Below, piece after piece: positions 26,632-34,073 of a DNA stretch of 64,000 bases. Below the pieces are notes generated by a model that saw nothing but the letters and a program-made list of their open reading frames with translations, did no database searches and was not told where the DNA came from. The DNA is from an uncultured Porphyromonadaceae bacterium (GTDB lineage Bacteria > Bacteroidota > Bacteroidia > Bacteroidales > Muribaculaceae): assembly GCA_900541835.1 (NCBI GenBank), contig UQLL01000009.1, positions 7,974 to 71,973 of the forward strand, written 5' to 3'. Position 1 is the stretch's first letter. Each line of letters begins with the position of its first letter. Made by a program: the position numbers and the translations under genes.

Positions 26632-27948
26632 TCAGAGGCGTGTGCGGGCGAAGCGGGCGGTGAGGAGGGCTGTGATGAGGCCGATGGCGGCCAGGGGCAT
26701 GGCCACGTAGAGCAGGTCGGGCCAAAGCAGGCGCGCCGGATAGGCGTCGACGATGAGCGTGCCGGGGTCGCCGTTGAGCTTTATCAGCCCGCAGTGCTGC
26801 TGGAGCAGGGCCAGGGCCACGCCCAGGGTCATGCCGATGATGGCCCCGATGACCGTCACCAGCCCGCTTTCCCAGGCAAATACGGCCCCGACACGGCGGC
26901 GCGAGGCACCCAGGGCATGCAGCGTACCCAGGTTCTCCTGCTTGTCGATGACGAGCATGGCCAGGGAGCTGATGAGGTTGAAGCTGGCTATGACCATGAT
27001 GAAGCTCAACAGCAAGTAGGTGATCCACTTCTCGATGTTGGCCATGCGGAACTCGCTCTCGTGCTGCGCCAGGCGGTCTTTTACCGTCAGCGACTTCGGC
27101 AACGCGTGGCGCAGTGCGGCGGCAAGCTCCGGCGGCGACGTGCCTGGCCTGGCGTAGACGTTGATTGCCGTCACCTGCGGATCGTCGACGGAGAGTAGTT
27201 CGCGGGCCACGCCGAGCGGGGCGACGATGTAGTCCTTGTCCATGTCCTGCTGCATGGCCTGGTATATGCCCTCGACATCGAGCTCGTCCATCTGCAGCGA
27301 GGCGGCAGGGTGGGCGAGATTGACCGTCCCCTCGCGGCGCGGGGCGATGATGGTGATGCGGTCGCGGTCCTGGGGAGGTATGCCGAGGCGTGAGCCGACC
27401 CCGGCGCTCACCACTACCCTATTGACTTCGGTGGCGTCCAGCTCCTCGGCCAGCAGGGCCTCCTCGGAGAAGGCGGCGTCCGGGGCTTCAGCGGCACCGG
27501 CGTCGCCCATGACGGGCTGGAAGGTGGCCGTGCCGACTATGAGCAGGGAATCGAGGCGCGAATGGCGGCGAAATACCGCCGTGTCTATGCCCATCAGGCG
27601 CACAGGCATCTCCTGGCCGGCGTATACGGCCAGGGCGCGGTCCTCTACCACCGGGCAGACGTCGGCCACCTGCGGCAGCTCACGCAACGCCTGCAGCAGG
27701 GAGTCGGTGGCGGCGAAGGTACGGCCGCTGTCGGGGAGCACCACGCAGTCGGCCGAGAGCTGCTCCAGGCGCGAGGTGAGCACCTGCCGGAAGCCGTTGA
27801 AGACCGACAGCACACAAATGGTGGCCGCCGTGGCCACTGCCACGCCTGCCACCGAGATCCAAGTGATGACGCCCACGGCGCCATGTTTCTTTTTCGAGAG
27901 AAGGTACCGCCACGCTATGCGCGGCGCCAGCCAAGCCGACCTGCCCAT
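26632..27948 (-). CDS. ABC transporter permease of the LolC/LolE (FtsX-like) family
   Basis: 438 aa inner-membrane protein. One N-terminal membrane helix (about 23-47, ITWISVAGVAVATAATICVL), a large periplasmic MacB/LolE-type domain (about 50-300), then three helices (about 312-335, 355-385, 405-428) of the FtsX fold. This is the arrangement of lipoprotein-releasing permeases that move lipoproteins from the inner membrane to LolA. No ATPase gene adjoins it, so the partner is elsewhere. Starts 3 nt after the rbfA stop, so probably co-transcribed with rbfA. Confidence 0.85.
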   Translation of the reverse strand: MGRSAWLAPRIAWRYLLSKKKHGAVGVITWISVAGVAVATAATICVLSVFNGFRQVLTSRLEQLSADCVVLPDSGRTFAATDSLLQALRELPQVADVCPVVEDRALAVYAGQEMPVRLMGIDTAVFRRHSRLDSLLIVGTATFQPVMGDAGAAEAPDAAFSEEALLAEELDATEVNRVVVSAGVGSRLGIPPQDRDRITIIAPRREGTVNLAHPAASLQMDELDVEGIYQAMQQDMDKDYIVAPLGVARELLSVDDPQVTAINVYARPGTSPPELAAALRHALPKSLTVKDRLAQHESEFRMANIEKWITYLLLSFIMVIASFNLISSLAMLVIDKQENLGTLHALGASRRRVGAVFAWESGLVTVIGAIIGMTLGVALALLQQHCGLIKLNGDPGTLIVDAYPARLLWPDLLYVAMPLAAIGLITALLTARFARTRL

Positions 27949-27951
27949 GGG

Positions 27952-28404
27952 CTAATCCTCTTCCGGCAGGGTGTCGGAGATGGTCAGCGACTCCGTGTAG
28001 CGGGGCGGTGCGACGGGCGTGGAGGGCTCCGGCTGCACGTCGCTGACCTCGGGCGTGTCGCTCTTGCGGCCCTGGGCCAGCAGGCGGTCGATGTTCTCGA
28101 CATAGTCAAGCGAGTCGTCGAGATAGAACTGCAGCTCAGGACACTTGCGCAAGGTCTCGCGGACGTGCTGGGCCAGCTCGTAGCGGACCGTCTTCTGCTG
28201 GCGCTTGATGTTTTCGAGAATCTCGGCCGACCTGGCCGAGGGGAAGATGCTGAGATATGCGCGGGCGATGCTGAGGTCGGGTGTGACCTTGACGGCGCTC
28301 ACGGACACCATCACGCCGCCCAGCTTGGCCGTCTGGCGGCGGAATATCTCGCTAAGTTCCTTCTGAATCAGTCTTGATATGCGTGCTTGTCTTTTTCCGT
28401 CCAT
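27952..28404 (-). CDS. rbfA: 30S ribosome-binding factor A
   Basis: 150 aa. Assists late 16S rRNA 5' end maturation and cold adaptation. The core has the family KH-like fold: RQARISRLIQKELSEIFRR, VSVSAVKVTPDLSIARAYLS with the central kinked helix, and LRKCPELQFYLDDSLDYVENIDRLL. It carries a ~40-residue acidic/proline-rich C-terminal extension (DTPEVSDVQPEPSTPV...EED) beyond the usual length. Start at MDGKRQARI; upstream frame is open but not conserved. The LolC/E-like permease follows after 3 nt. Confidence 0.92.
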   Translation of the reverse strand: MDGKRQARISRLIQKELSEIFRRQTAKLGGVMVSVSAVKVTPDLSIARAYLSIFPSARSAEILENIKRQQKTVRYELAQHVRETLRKCPELQFYLDDSLDYVENIDRLLAQGRKSDTPEVSDVQPEPSTPVAPPRYTESLTISDTLPEED

Positions 28405-28502
28405 GGCATGTATGTTTTTACCACTATAACAACCGATGCCGCCCCGGGGTTGCACTCCTTGGCTGACGCTCAGATTGCGACCGCAAAATTACACAAATTC
28501 TG

Positions 28503-29915
28503 CTATTCAGGGGCATTTTCCGGTTCGGAATAGGCACCAAGAGTGGGAGCGCCCCCGGAGAGACGGTCGTTGCCATCCATGTCGTACAGGCAGATGGAGG
28601 TGACGTATGCGGGGTCTCCGGCGCCGAGGGCGGGTGACTTGGGCTCGACGTGGTAGTTGAAGTAGTACTTGGGCCGGTCGGTGAGGAAAAGGGGGTCCTT
28701 GCCCCAGAGGCAGTCAAGGAAATGCTCGTCGTTCTCGCCGGTGGCGCCGAAGAGGGTGTAGTGCAGGTAGACCTGCGTGTCCTTGAGGTCGCCGGGGAGG
28801 ATGGGACCTCCGAGGCCGTCGATGATGCAGTTGGCGAAAGTGGCCTGCATGGGCGCGTCGGTCTCGTCGGCCTTCAGCCCGTACAGCCTCACGATGGGAC
28901 CGGAGGGCCCGGCGAAGAGATAGTAGTTGGACAGGGTGCACTGCACGATTTCATGCTTGCCTCCGGTGAGAGAGAGCACGCCGAGGGCGGCGTCGGAGAA
29001 GATGGTGCCGTAGGCGTCCACACGGGCGTGGGAGCTGGTGAGCACGTGTCCGGCGCTGTTGTGGAGCCACGAGTTGACAATCAGCAGCTTGCTGCGGCTC
29101 AGGTCGCCGCAGGAGTCGATGACCAGACCCGTCTCCGTCGAGCGCATGTCAACGTATTCCAGGTGGTTGTCGAAACTGCCGGCGCCGATGCGCACTCCGC
29201 GCCACTGCGAGGCCATCTCCTCGTAGGTGAGGTCGGGGAGCACCTTGTCCGACCGGTCGCCGCGCAGATGTATCATCTGTCCGGGCTTGCCTACGGCCTC
29301 CAGGCGCCCGTCGACAATCAGCGACGCCTTGTCGTGGAAGAGCACGCGGGCACCCGGGTCAATGGTGAGAGTGGCACCCGAAGCCACCACCAGCGAGTCG
29401 AACACCACGTAAGGCTGCTCGGCAGTCAGCCGCATGTCCCGCTCCACGGTAAGCGCGTTGAGACGGGTTACGTTCTGGCCCCAGGCCTCGAGCTGCACGG
29501 TCTGCGCCACACCGTTGGTGACGAACTCCAGCTGGTCCTCGACCAGGCGCGGCTCCGGCCCGGCATTCTTGTCAATGTAGCATTCCACAAAGATGTAGAT
29601 GGAGTCCTTGCCGCGGATCTCGACGTCGTGGAACTCGGTGCCTGACATGCCGTCGACGTTGAGCGAGAAGTTGCTGTCGGCATTCCTCATCCTTATGGAT
29701 GAGATGCTGACGCCCTTGGAGTTGCGATTGTAGACCAGCAGGCGCGCCGTGGGCGTGCCGAGCTCGGTGAACACGGTGTCGAAGCTGAGCGTGTCACGCG
29801 AGAAGGTCAGCGTGGCCGATGGCGAGGTGGTTATGTCGTCGTTGATGCAGGCAGTAGGCAGACACAGGCCCAGCAGGCACGCCAGCACCAGCGGCAGTAG
29901 TCGTAGGAGTCTCAT
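28503..29915 (-). CDS. Outer-surface lipoprotein with right-handed beta-helix-like repeats
   Basis: 470 aa, typical of an uncharacterised Bacteroidales lipoprotein family. Signal peptide with the acylated Cys in LPTAC (about residue 23), then an immunoglobulin-like domain (about 30-145: LSFDTVFTELGTPTARLLVYN). A parallel beta-helix-like region follows (about 165-400: ATLTIDPGARVLFHDKASL, HLEYVDMRSTETGLVID, ARVDAYGTIFSDAALGV). It ends with LSGGAPTLGAYS, which is also seen in polysaccharide-lyase-like beta-helix proteins. No catalytic residues identified. Divergent from lpxB across a 42-bp gap containing a perfect inverted repeat. Confidence 0.75.
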   Translation of the reverse strand: MRLLRLLPLVLACLLGLCLPTACINDDITTSPSATLTFSRDTLSFDTVFTELGTPTARLLVYNRNSKGVSISSIRMRNADSNFSLNVDGMSGTEFHDVEIRGKDSIYIFVECYIDKNAGPEPRLVEDQLEFVTNGVAQTVQLEAWGQNVTRLNALTVERDMRLTAEQPYVVFDSLVVASGATLTIDPGARVLFHDKASLIVDGRLEAVGKPGQMIHLRGDRSDKVLPDLTYEEMASQWRGVRIGAGSFDNHLEYVDMRSTETGLVIDSCGDLSRSKLLIVNSWLHNSAGHVLTSSHARVDAYGTIFSDAALGVLSLTGGKHEIVQCTLSNYYLFAGPSGPIVRLYGLKADETDAPMQATFANCIIDGLGGPILPGDLKDTQVYLHYTLFGATGENDEHFLDCLWGKDPLFLTDRPKYYFNYHVEPKSPALGAGDPAYVTSICLYDMDGNDRLSGGAPTLGAYSEPENAPE

Positions 29916-29917
29916 GC

Positions 29918-29947
29918 AATAAAAACGCGCGTAAGGGCGTTTTTATT
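29918..29947. promoter_or_regulatory. Perfect inverted repeat in the 42-bp gap between divergent genes
   Basis: AATAAAAACGC (29918-29928) pairs with GCGTTTTTATT (29937-29947) with an 8-nt loop. It fills the space between the starts of the beta-helix lipoprotein and lpxB. It could be an operator or an attenuator-like hairpin in both 5' ends. Confidence 0.5.
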
Positions 29948-29957
29948 GGACTAAGAT

Positions 29958-31112
29958 ATGAAATACATGATAGTTGCCGGAGAGGCGTCGGGCGACCTGC
30001 ACGGCTCGCGGCTGATAGAGGCCATCAAGGGCCACGACCCGGAGGCGGAGTTCCTCTTCTTCGGGGGCGACCGCATGGCCGTGGCGGCAGGGCACAGTCC
30101 GGACCTGCACTACGACCGGCTCAACGTGATGGGGTTCAGCGAGGTGCTCCGCAGCCTGCCGCGCATCATGCGCAACCTGCGCATGGCACGGCGGCTGATG
30201 CAGTCATGGCGCCCCGACGCGCTCGTGCTCGTGGACTTCCCCGGCTTCAACCTGCGCCTGGCCAAGGCGGCAAAGAGGGCCGAAGTGCCCGTGCACTACT
30301 TCATCTCGCCCAAGATATGGGCCTGGAAAGAGTGGCGCATACGCTCCATACGCCGGTACGTGGACCATATGTACTGCATCCTCCCGTTCGAGAAGGATTA
30401 CTACCGCCGCAAGCACCACTACGAGGTGGAGTACGTCGGCAACCCGTCAGTGGCCGAGATAGACGAGGAGCTGCGTCGTGTGCCTGCCGAGCGCTATTTC
30501 CGCGAGCGGCACGACATCGCCGACCCGCGTCCGATCATCGCCCTGCTGCCCGGCTCGCGGCGCGGTGAGCTGCGCAACAACCTTCCTCTGATGATCGAGG
30601 CCGCCCGCCGATTCCCGCAGTACCAGTACATAGTGGCGGCCGCCCCGGCCCAGCCCGAACGGCTCTACCGAGAGATAGCCCAGGACCCCGGGCTGAAGGT
30701 GGTCTTCGGAGCCACGCACTCCCTGCTGCGCCACTCGCGCGCCGCCCTGGTGACCAGCGGCACTGCAACCCTGGAGACGGCCCTGGCGGCCACCCCGCAG
30801 GTGGTCTGCTACCGCGCCAACGGCTCCCGACTGAGCTACAAGATAATGGAAAAGCTGCTGAAAGTGCGCTTCGTGTCGCTGCCCAACCTGATCGCCGACC
30901 GCGAGGTGGTGCCGGAGCTACTGGTGCATCTCTGCACTGCCGACAGCATAGCCGAGCATCTGGAGCCGTTGCTTGCCGGCAGCCCGGAACGCGACCGCAT
31001 GCTCGCCGGATACCGCGAGGTGCGCCGACGCCTCGGCGACCCCAACGCCGCCGAGAATGCCGCCAGCCTCATAGTCGAGCACTGTAGAAACGCACGGTCT
31101 GTGCGTCCATAA
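29958..31112 (+). CDS. lpxB: Lipid-A-disaccharide synthase
   Basis: 384 aa. Condenses UDP-2,3-diacyl-GlcN with lipid X to make the lipid A disaccharide at the inner-membrane surface (GT19). Hallmarks: MIVAGEASGDLHGSRLIEAI at the N-terminus, VLVDFPGFNLRLAK near 92, YFISPKIWAWKEWRI near 114, LLPGSRRGELRNNLP near 194 and TSGTATLETALAATPQVVCY near 260. The last residues (NARSVRP) are encoded by a palindromic repeat at 31084-31107. The GYF_2 membrane protein gene follows 20 nt downstream. Confidence 0.96.
   Translation: MKYMIVAGEASGDLHGSRLIEAIKGHDPEAEFLFFGGDRMAVAAGHSPDLHYDRLNVMGFSEVLRSLPRIMRNLRMARRLMQSWRPDALVLVDFPGFNLRLAKAAKRAEVPVHYFISPKIWAWKEWRIRSIRRYVDHMYCILPFEKDYYRRKHHYEVEYVGNPSVAEIDEELRRVPAERYFRERHDIADPRPIIALLPGSRRGELRNNLPLMIEAARRFPQYQYIVAAAPAQPERLYREIAQDPGLKVVFGATHSLLRHSRAALVTSGTATLETALAATPQVVCYRANGSRLSYKIMEKLLKVRFVSLPNLIADREVVPELLVHLCTADSIAEHLEPLLAGSPERDRMLAGYREVRRRLGDPNAAENAASLIVEHCRNARSVRP
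31084..31107. repeat. Palindromic repeat inside the 3' end of lpxB
   Basis: GTAG AA ACGCAC-GGTCT-GTGCGT CC: 6-bp arms (31090-31095 with 31101-31106). Composition resembles the palindrome at 31809-31837. It encodes the final lpxB codons. Confidence 0.45.
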
Positions 31113-31132
31113 AGTCCTAAATTTAACCCCCA

Positions 31133-31684
31133 ATGCGCTACTTCGCTATGCTCGACGGCCGTCAGGCCGGACCCTTCACTTTGCAGGAGCTCGAAGCCGC
31201 CAGCGTCGGCCCCGAGACTTACGTGTGGTGCAAGGGCATGGACGACTGGCAGCAGGCCGGCGAAGTCGCCGACATCTGCCGCTATTTCCGCCAGACGCTC
31301 CACGACCGCATGCACCCGGCCTCGCAACCCTCACCGCAAGCGGAGGACACTCCGCAACCGAACGCCCTCGACGACATTCCCCTGCGCTGGCGGCACGCGG
31401 TCTCCAAGAGCGGCGAACCGGCGCAGATGCTGCCCGAGCCAGAGCCGGACCTGGGCCGCGCACCCCGCTCGTGGATCGGCGAGTCCATCCTGGCCATACT
31501 GCTCTGCTGCCCGCTGACGGGCCTGGTGGCCCTCTTCTTCGGCATACGCAGCCGCAGCCTTTGGCACAAGGGACACGCCGACGAGGCACACGCGGCCTCC
31601 GCCCGCGCACGCCTGTGGGTGCTCATAAGCATAGTGGCGGGCTGCTTCCTCGCGGCCCTCGCCATCAAATCAAGAATCGGATGA
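31133..31684 (+). CDS. GYF_2 domain protein with CD225/dispanin-like membrane region
   Basis: 183 aa. N-terminal GYF_2 domain (about 1-55: MRYFAMLDGRQAGPFTLQEL, then VWCKGMDDWQQAGEV), a Pro/Glu-rich linker (about 60-115), then two membrane helices. The first contains ILAILLCCPLTGLVALFFGIRS (about 120-143) and the second WVLISIVAGCFLAALAI (about 160-178). The pair resembles the CD225/dispanin fold, often fused to GYF_2 in bacteria; function unknown. Located 20 nt after lpxB, so likely co-transcribed. Proline-motif binding by GYF_2 is family knowledge, not shown here. Confidence 0.8.
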   Translation: MRYFAMLDGRQAGPFTLQELEAASVGPETYVWCKGMDDWQQAGEVADICRYFRQTLHDRMHPASQPSPQAEDTPQPNALDDIPLRWRHAVSKSGEPAQMLPEPEPDLGRAPRSWIGESILAILLCCPLTGLVALFFGIRSRSLWHKGHADEAHAASARARLWVLISIVAGCFLAALAIKSRIG

Positions 31685-31773
31685 CGCCCTGCGGCGGGCG
31701 TTGATACGCGAGCGGGCCGCCAGCCCTGCCATTATAAATCGTCATCGGACACAAAGTCCTCGTAAAATAGCAG

Positions 31774-31837
31774 TGACGCACGACCCGTGCACCAGTTATC
31801 CGCAGTCTGCAGGGACGCACGGCCCGTGCGTCCCTGC
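31774..31837. repeat. Palindromic repeat cluster downstream of the GYF_2 gene
   Basis: A perfect 13-bp inverted repeat GCAGGGACGCACG (31809-31821) with CGTGCGTCCCTGC (31825-31837), spacer GCC. A shorter relative GCACG-ACC-CGTGC lies near 31776-31790. It could fold as a terminator for the lpxB-GYF_2 unit. The stretch 31685-31867 has no gene I can support. Confidence 0.55.
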
Positions 31838-31867
31838 ATCAGCAAGGTATGTGTAGATAGCCGGAAG

Positions 31868-31996
31868 AGGGTGTGTCAAATTCAAAATTTCGGTCAGATC
31901 GTAGGGCTGCACCCCGGTGCAGCCGCTGATAATCAATAAAGTAGAGCGGATGCACCTTGGTGCATCCCTACGATTCGCCGGATTTTGCAACACCCT
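31868..31996. mobile_element. MITE-like element, copy 1 (129 bp)
   Basis: Ends begin AGGGTGT on both sides (inverted). The interior holds two 9-bp palindromes, GGCTGCACC/GGTGCAGCC (31905-31924) and GGATGCACC/GGTGCATCC (31948-31967). The reverse complement is nearly identical over its whole length to 52736-52863. No coding capacity. It lies between the convergent GYF_2 and crcB genes and may serve as their terminator. Confidence 0.75.
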
Positions 31997-32015
31997 CCTC
32001 TGTGTGTCATTACCT

Positions 32016-32393
32016 TCACACGCAGCGCGTTCCGAGCCAGTAGCCCGCAAAACAGCACAGCAGGCCCGCAACGACGGTAATCAGGATATAGCCGAAAGCC
32101 GTGAGCATGGCGTCGGCGCGAAAATAGTTGACAGTGATTATGGCGAAGTGCGCGAAAGTGGAGAAGCCGCCGCAGAAGCCGGACATCAGCAGCACGCTCA
32201 CGAGCGTCTTGCGGTCGGCCGACATTGCGCTCACCGCCACCCAGCCTGCCAGCAGGCCCATCAGGAACGAGCCCACCACGTTGATCACCCCCGTCACGAT
32301 GGCCGTGTGGAAACGGTTCTCCAGCAGGAAGCGCACAATCGTGCCGACGGCTCCGCCCCCGGCCACGAGCAGCAGTTTGGTCACCAATGTCAT
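32016..32393 (-). CDS. crcB: Fluoride exporter CrcB/Fluc
   Basis: 125 aa, full length. Four membrane helices form a dual-topology fluoride channel. Conserved: GGGAVGTIVRFLLENRF at the N-terminus, NVVGSFLMGLLAGW near 40 and GFCGGFSTFAHFA near 74 (the Phe-box/pore). A GTG one codon before the ATG at 32393 is also possible. I see no fluoride riboswitch upstream. The 54-nt gap to the next gene carries only that gene's -7 element. Confidence 0.93.
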   Translation of the reverse strand: MTLVTKLLLVAGGGAVGTIVRFLLENRFHTAIVTGVINVVGSFLMGLLAGWVAVSAMSADRKTLVSVLLMSGFCGGFSTFAHFAIITVNYFRADAMLTAFGYILITVVAGLLCCFAGYWLGTRCV

Positions 32394-32435
32394 CACATCC
32401 TTACAACACCACGCCCTCCATTAAGGTTTTTTCGC

Positions 32436-32444
32436 TAACTTTGC
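32436..32444 (+). promoter_or_regulatory. -7 element abutting the start codon of the 361-aa gene
   Basis: TAACTTTGC followed by GGC and ATG at 32448; predicts a leaderless transcript. Confidence 0.65.
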
Positions 32445-32447
32445 GGC

Positions 32448-33533
32448 ATGAACAGAATCAAGCGCATCATGTCGCTGTGCGTATGCACAGTGTGCCTGGC
32501 CGCCACAGCCAAGGTGGCCACGGTATTGGAAAAGGAAACAGGAATGCCCGTGGAAGGCGCCACCGCGTTCGGCCGCTCCGGCCGCATCGTGGGCCAGACC
32601 GACGCCGCAGGCCGCATACAGGCGCCCGACGCCGAGTTCCCGCTCACCATCCGCTGCATGGGCTACCGGGCCGGCATCGCCGACGGCGCCGACACCCTGC
32701 GCCTTGAAGAACGCGACTACGCACTCGACACAGTGACGGTCAGCCCCGGTTCCCGCCCCGTAACCCGCATCGTCGGCTTCGCACGCGAATACGCCACCGG
32801 CGCCACCACTACCGACACCGTCACCCAGCTCTCCGAATTCATGGCAGAGCTATACCTGGCGCCCGACAAGACAAAAGGATACAAAAAAGAGGACTCCAGA
32901 CTACGCATCCGCAACCGCCGAGCCCTGGTGCGCACGGTCCGCGCCGACGGCACCGACTCCATATACGCGGGAACCACCGACATCTCCCTGCTGCAGCACA
33001 TCTTCTTCATCCCCGCCGAGATGGAACTCACCGACCTCATGAAACGCGGCGCTCCCACCGGGCAGATCCCGGGCAAGTACGCCCCCAGGACCATTCTGCG
33101 CACCGACGGCCGACGCCTGCACGCACTGATCAACCCGCTGAGCGACTTCAAGGAACAGAAAATGTCACCCTGGATCTTCAAGCTGCTCGGCCTGAGCATG
33201 GACATGACCCGCTTCGACATCCGCTACGACTACCGACAGCACGCCGACACGTCGGCCTACCTGCCCGCCGAGCTCCTCGAGAGCGCCGTCGACGCCCGCA
33301 TCGTAGGCTCGGGCCGCTGGATCAAGAAGGCATTCGGCACCAAGGAGCCCGTCACCATGGATATGTACATGGAATTCTACCCCCTCGACGTCACCCACCT
33401 GAGCATCGACGAATACAAAGAGCTGCGCTCCGACAAGGATCCGCTCCCATGGGCCACCACGCCCTCCATCCCGTACCTCCCCGCCCCCTACGACTCCATA
33501 ACCCACCGCCTCACCACGCAACAGAATCAATAG
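32448..33533 (+). CDS. Exported protein with carboxypeptidase-regulatory-like N-terminal domain
   Basis: 361 aa. Signal peptide about 1-21 (MNRIKRIMSLCVCTVCLAATA). Residues about 22-100 resemble a CarboxypepD_reg / CNA-B-type beta-sandwich (VLEKETGMPVEGATAFGRSG ... LTIRCMGYRAG). The region from about 105 to the end is an uncharacterised Bacteroidetes domain (LYLAPDKTKGYKKEDSRLRI, DISLLQHIFFIPAEMELTDL). Related proteins often carry this pair without a TonB receptor barrel. No catalytic motif. It has its own promoter directly against the ATG. Confidence 0.75.
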   Translation: MNRIKRIMSLCVCTVCLAATAKVATVLEKETGMPVEGATAFGRSGRIVGQTDAAGRIQAPDAEFPLTIRCMGYRAGIADGADTLRLEERDYALDTVTVSPGSRPVTRIVGFAREYATGATTTDTVTQLSEFMAELYLAPDKTKGYKKEDSRLRIRNRRALVRTVRADGTDSIYAGTTDISLLQHIFFIPAEMELTDLMKRGAPTGQIPGKYAPRTILRTDGRRLHALINPLSDFKEQKMSPWIFKLLGLSMDMTRFDIRYDYRQHADTSAYLPAELLESAVDARIVGSGRWIKKAFGTKEPVTMDMYMEFYPLDVTHLSIDEYKELRSDKDPLPWATTPSIPYLPAPYDSITHRLTTQQNQ

Positions 33534-33735
33534 TCTTCGCCCAAAACGCCCAAGACCTATTGCATGGCAAAATAAAAACACACCTTACAAACAGACACCT
33601 TCTATGCGGCCCATATAGCCTTTTCAGCCATTTTAAATAGCAAAATCACTCTCGATATCCGCCAAAGAGTCGCGCCAAAACAAAGCTTAAATGTTAATTA
33701 TTATTAAAATTTAGGCGTAATTCAAAAATATTTTG
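33534..33735. other. AT-rich intergenic region
   Basis: About 200 nt between the 361-aa gene and the C10 peptidase promoter. It is markedly more AT-rich than its surroundings. I find no coding, RNA or repeat signal in it. Confidence 0.5.
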
Positions 33736-33743
33736 TATCTTTG
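33736..33743 (+). promoter_or_regulatory. -7 element for the C10 peptidase gene
   Basis: TATCTTTG, 45 nt before the ATG at 33789. Confidence 0.6.
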
Positions 33744-33788
33744 GCCGTGGTTAATAGTTAGCCGCCTTGAAATCAAATCCACTCACAC

Positions 33789-34073
33789 ATGAAACACTCA
33801 CCTCTATGGCAACTGCCTGTCGTGCTGGCGCTTCTTCTGCTCGCATCGTGCAATGCTGAGATGCCAGTAACCAACGGCCTGGAAGTAACACCACGGACCA
33901 CGCACCACAGGGCATTGCCGCCCCAGCAGGTGCCGCAACGCCTCGGCTCCCTGTGGGCCTCCCTCCCCCATACGTCGGCCACACGAGCCGGCGAAGACCC
34001 TACCCCTGATTCCCTCTTTACAGTCCCTTCCGGCGACTTCGTGGGAACCTACGAACCTGGCACGGACACCTAG
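33789..34073 (+). pseudogene. N-terminal fragment of a C10 peptidase gene (signal peptide), ended by an in-frame TAG
   Basis: 94 codons: lipoprotein-type signal peptide with LLLASCN (acylated Cys about residue 20), then a short hydrophilic region up to EPGTDT, then TAG at 34071-34073. The catalytic part follows in the same reading frame starting at the very next codon (ATG 34074). One substitution in the TAG would restore a single ~445-residue secreted peptidase. Either a nonsense-inactivated gene, a readthrough site or a sequencing error. The promoter is intact. Confidence 0.75.

Noticed and set aside
31741..31996. CRISPR array (repeated palindromes)
   Set aside because: The palindromes are few, unevenly spaced and not separated by unique spacers of constant length. 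They fit REP/MITE-type repeats instead.
32397..32447. Fluoride riboswitch upstream of crcB
   Set aside because: The gap is too short and shows no crcB-motif pseudoknot; it holds the divergent gene's -7 element.
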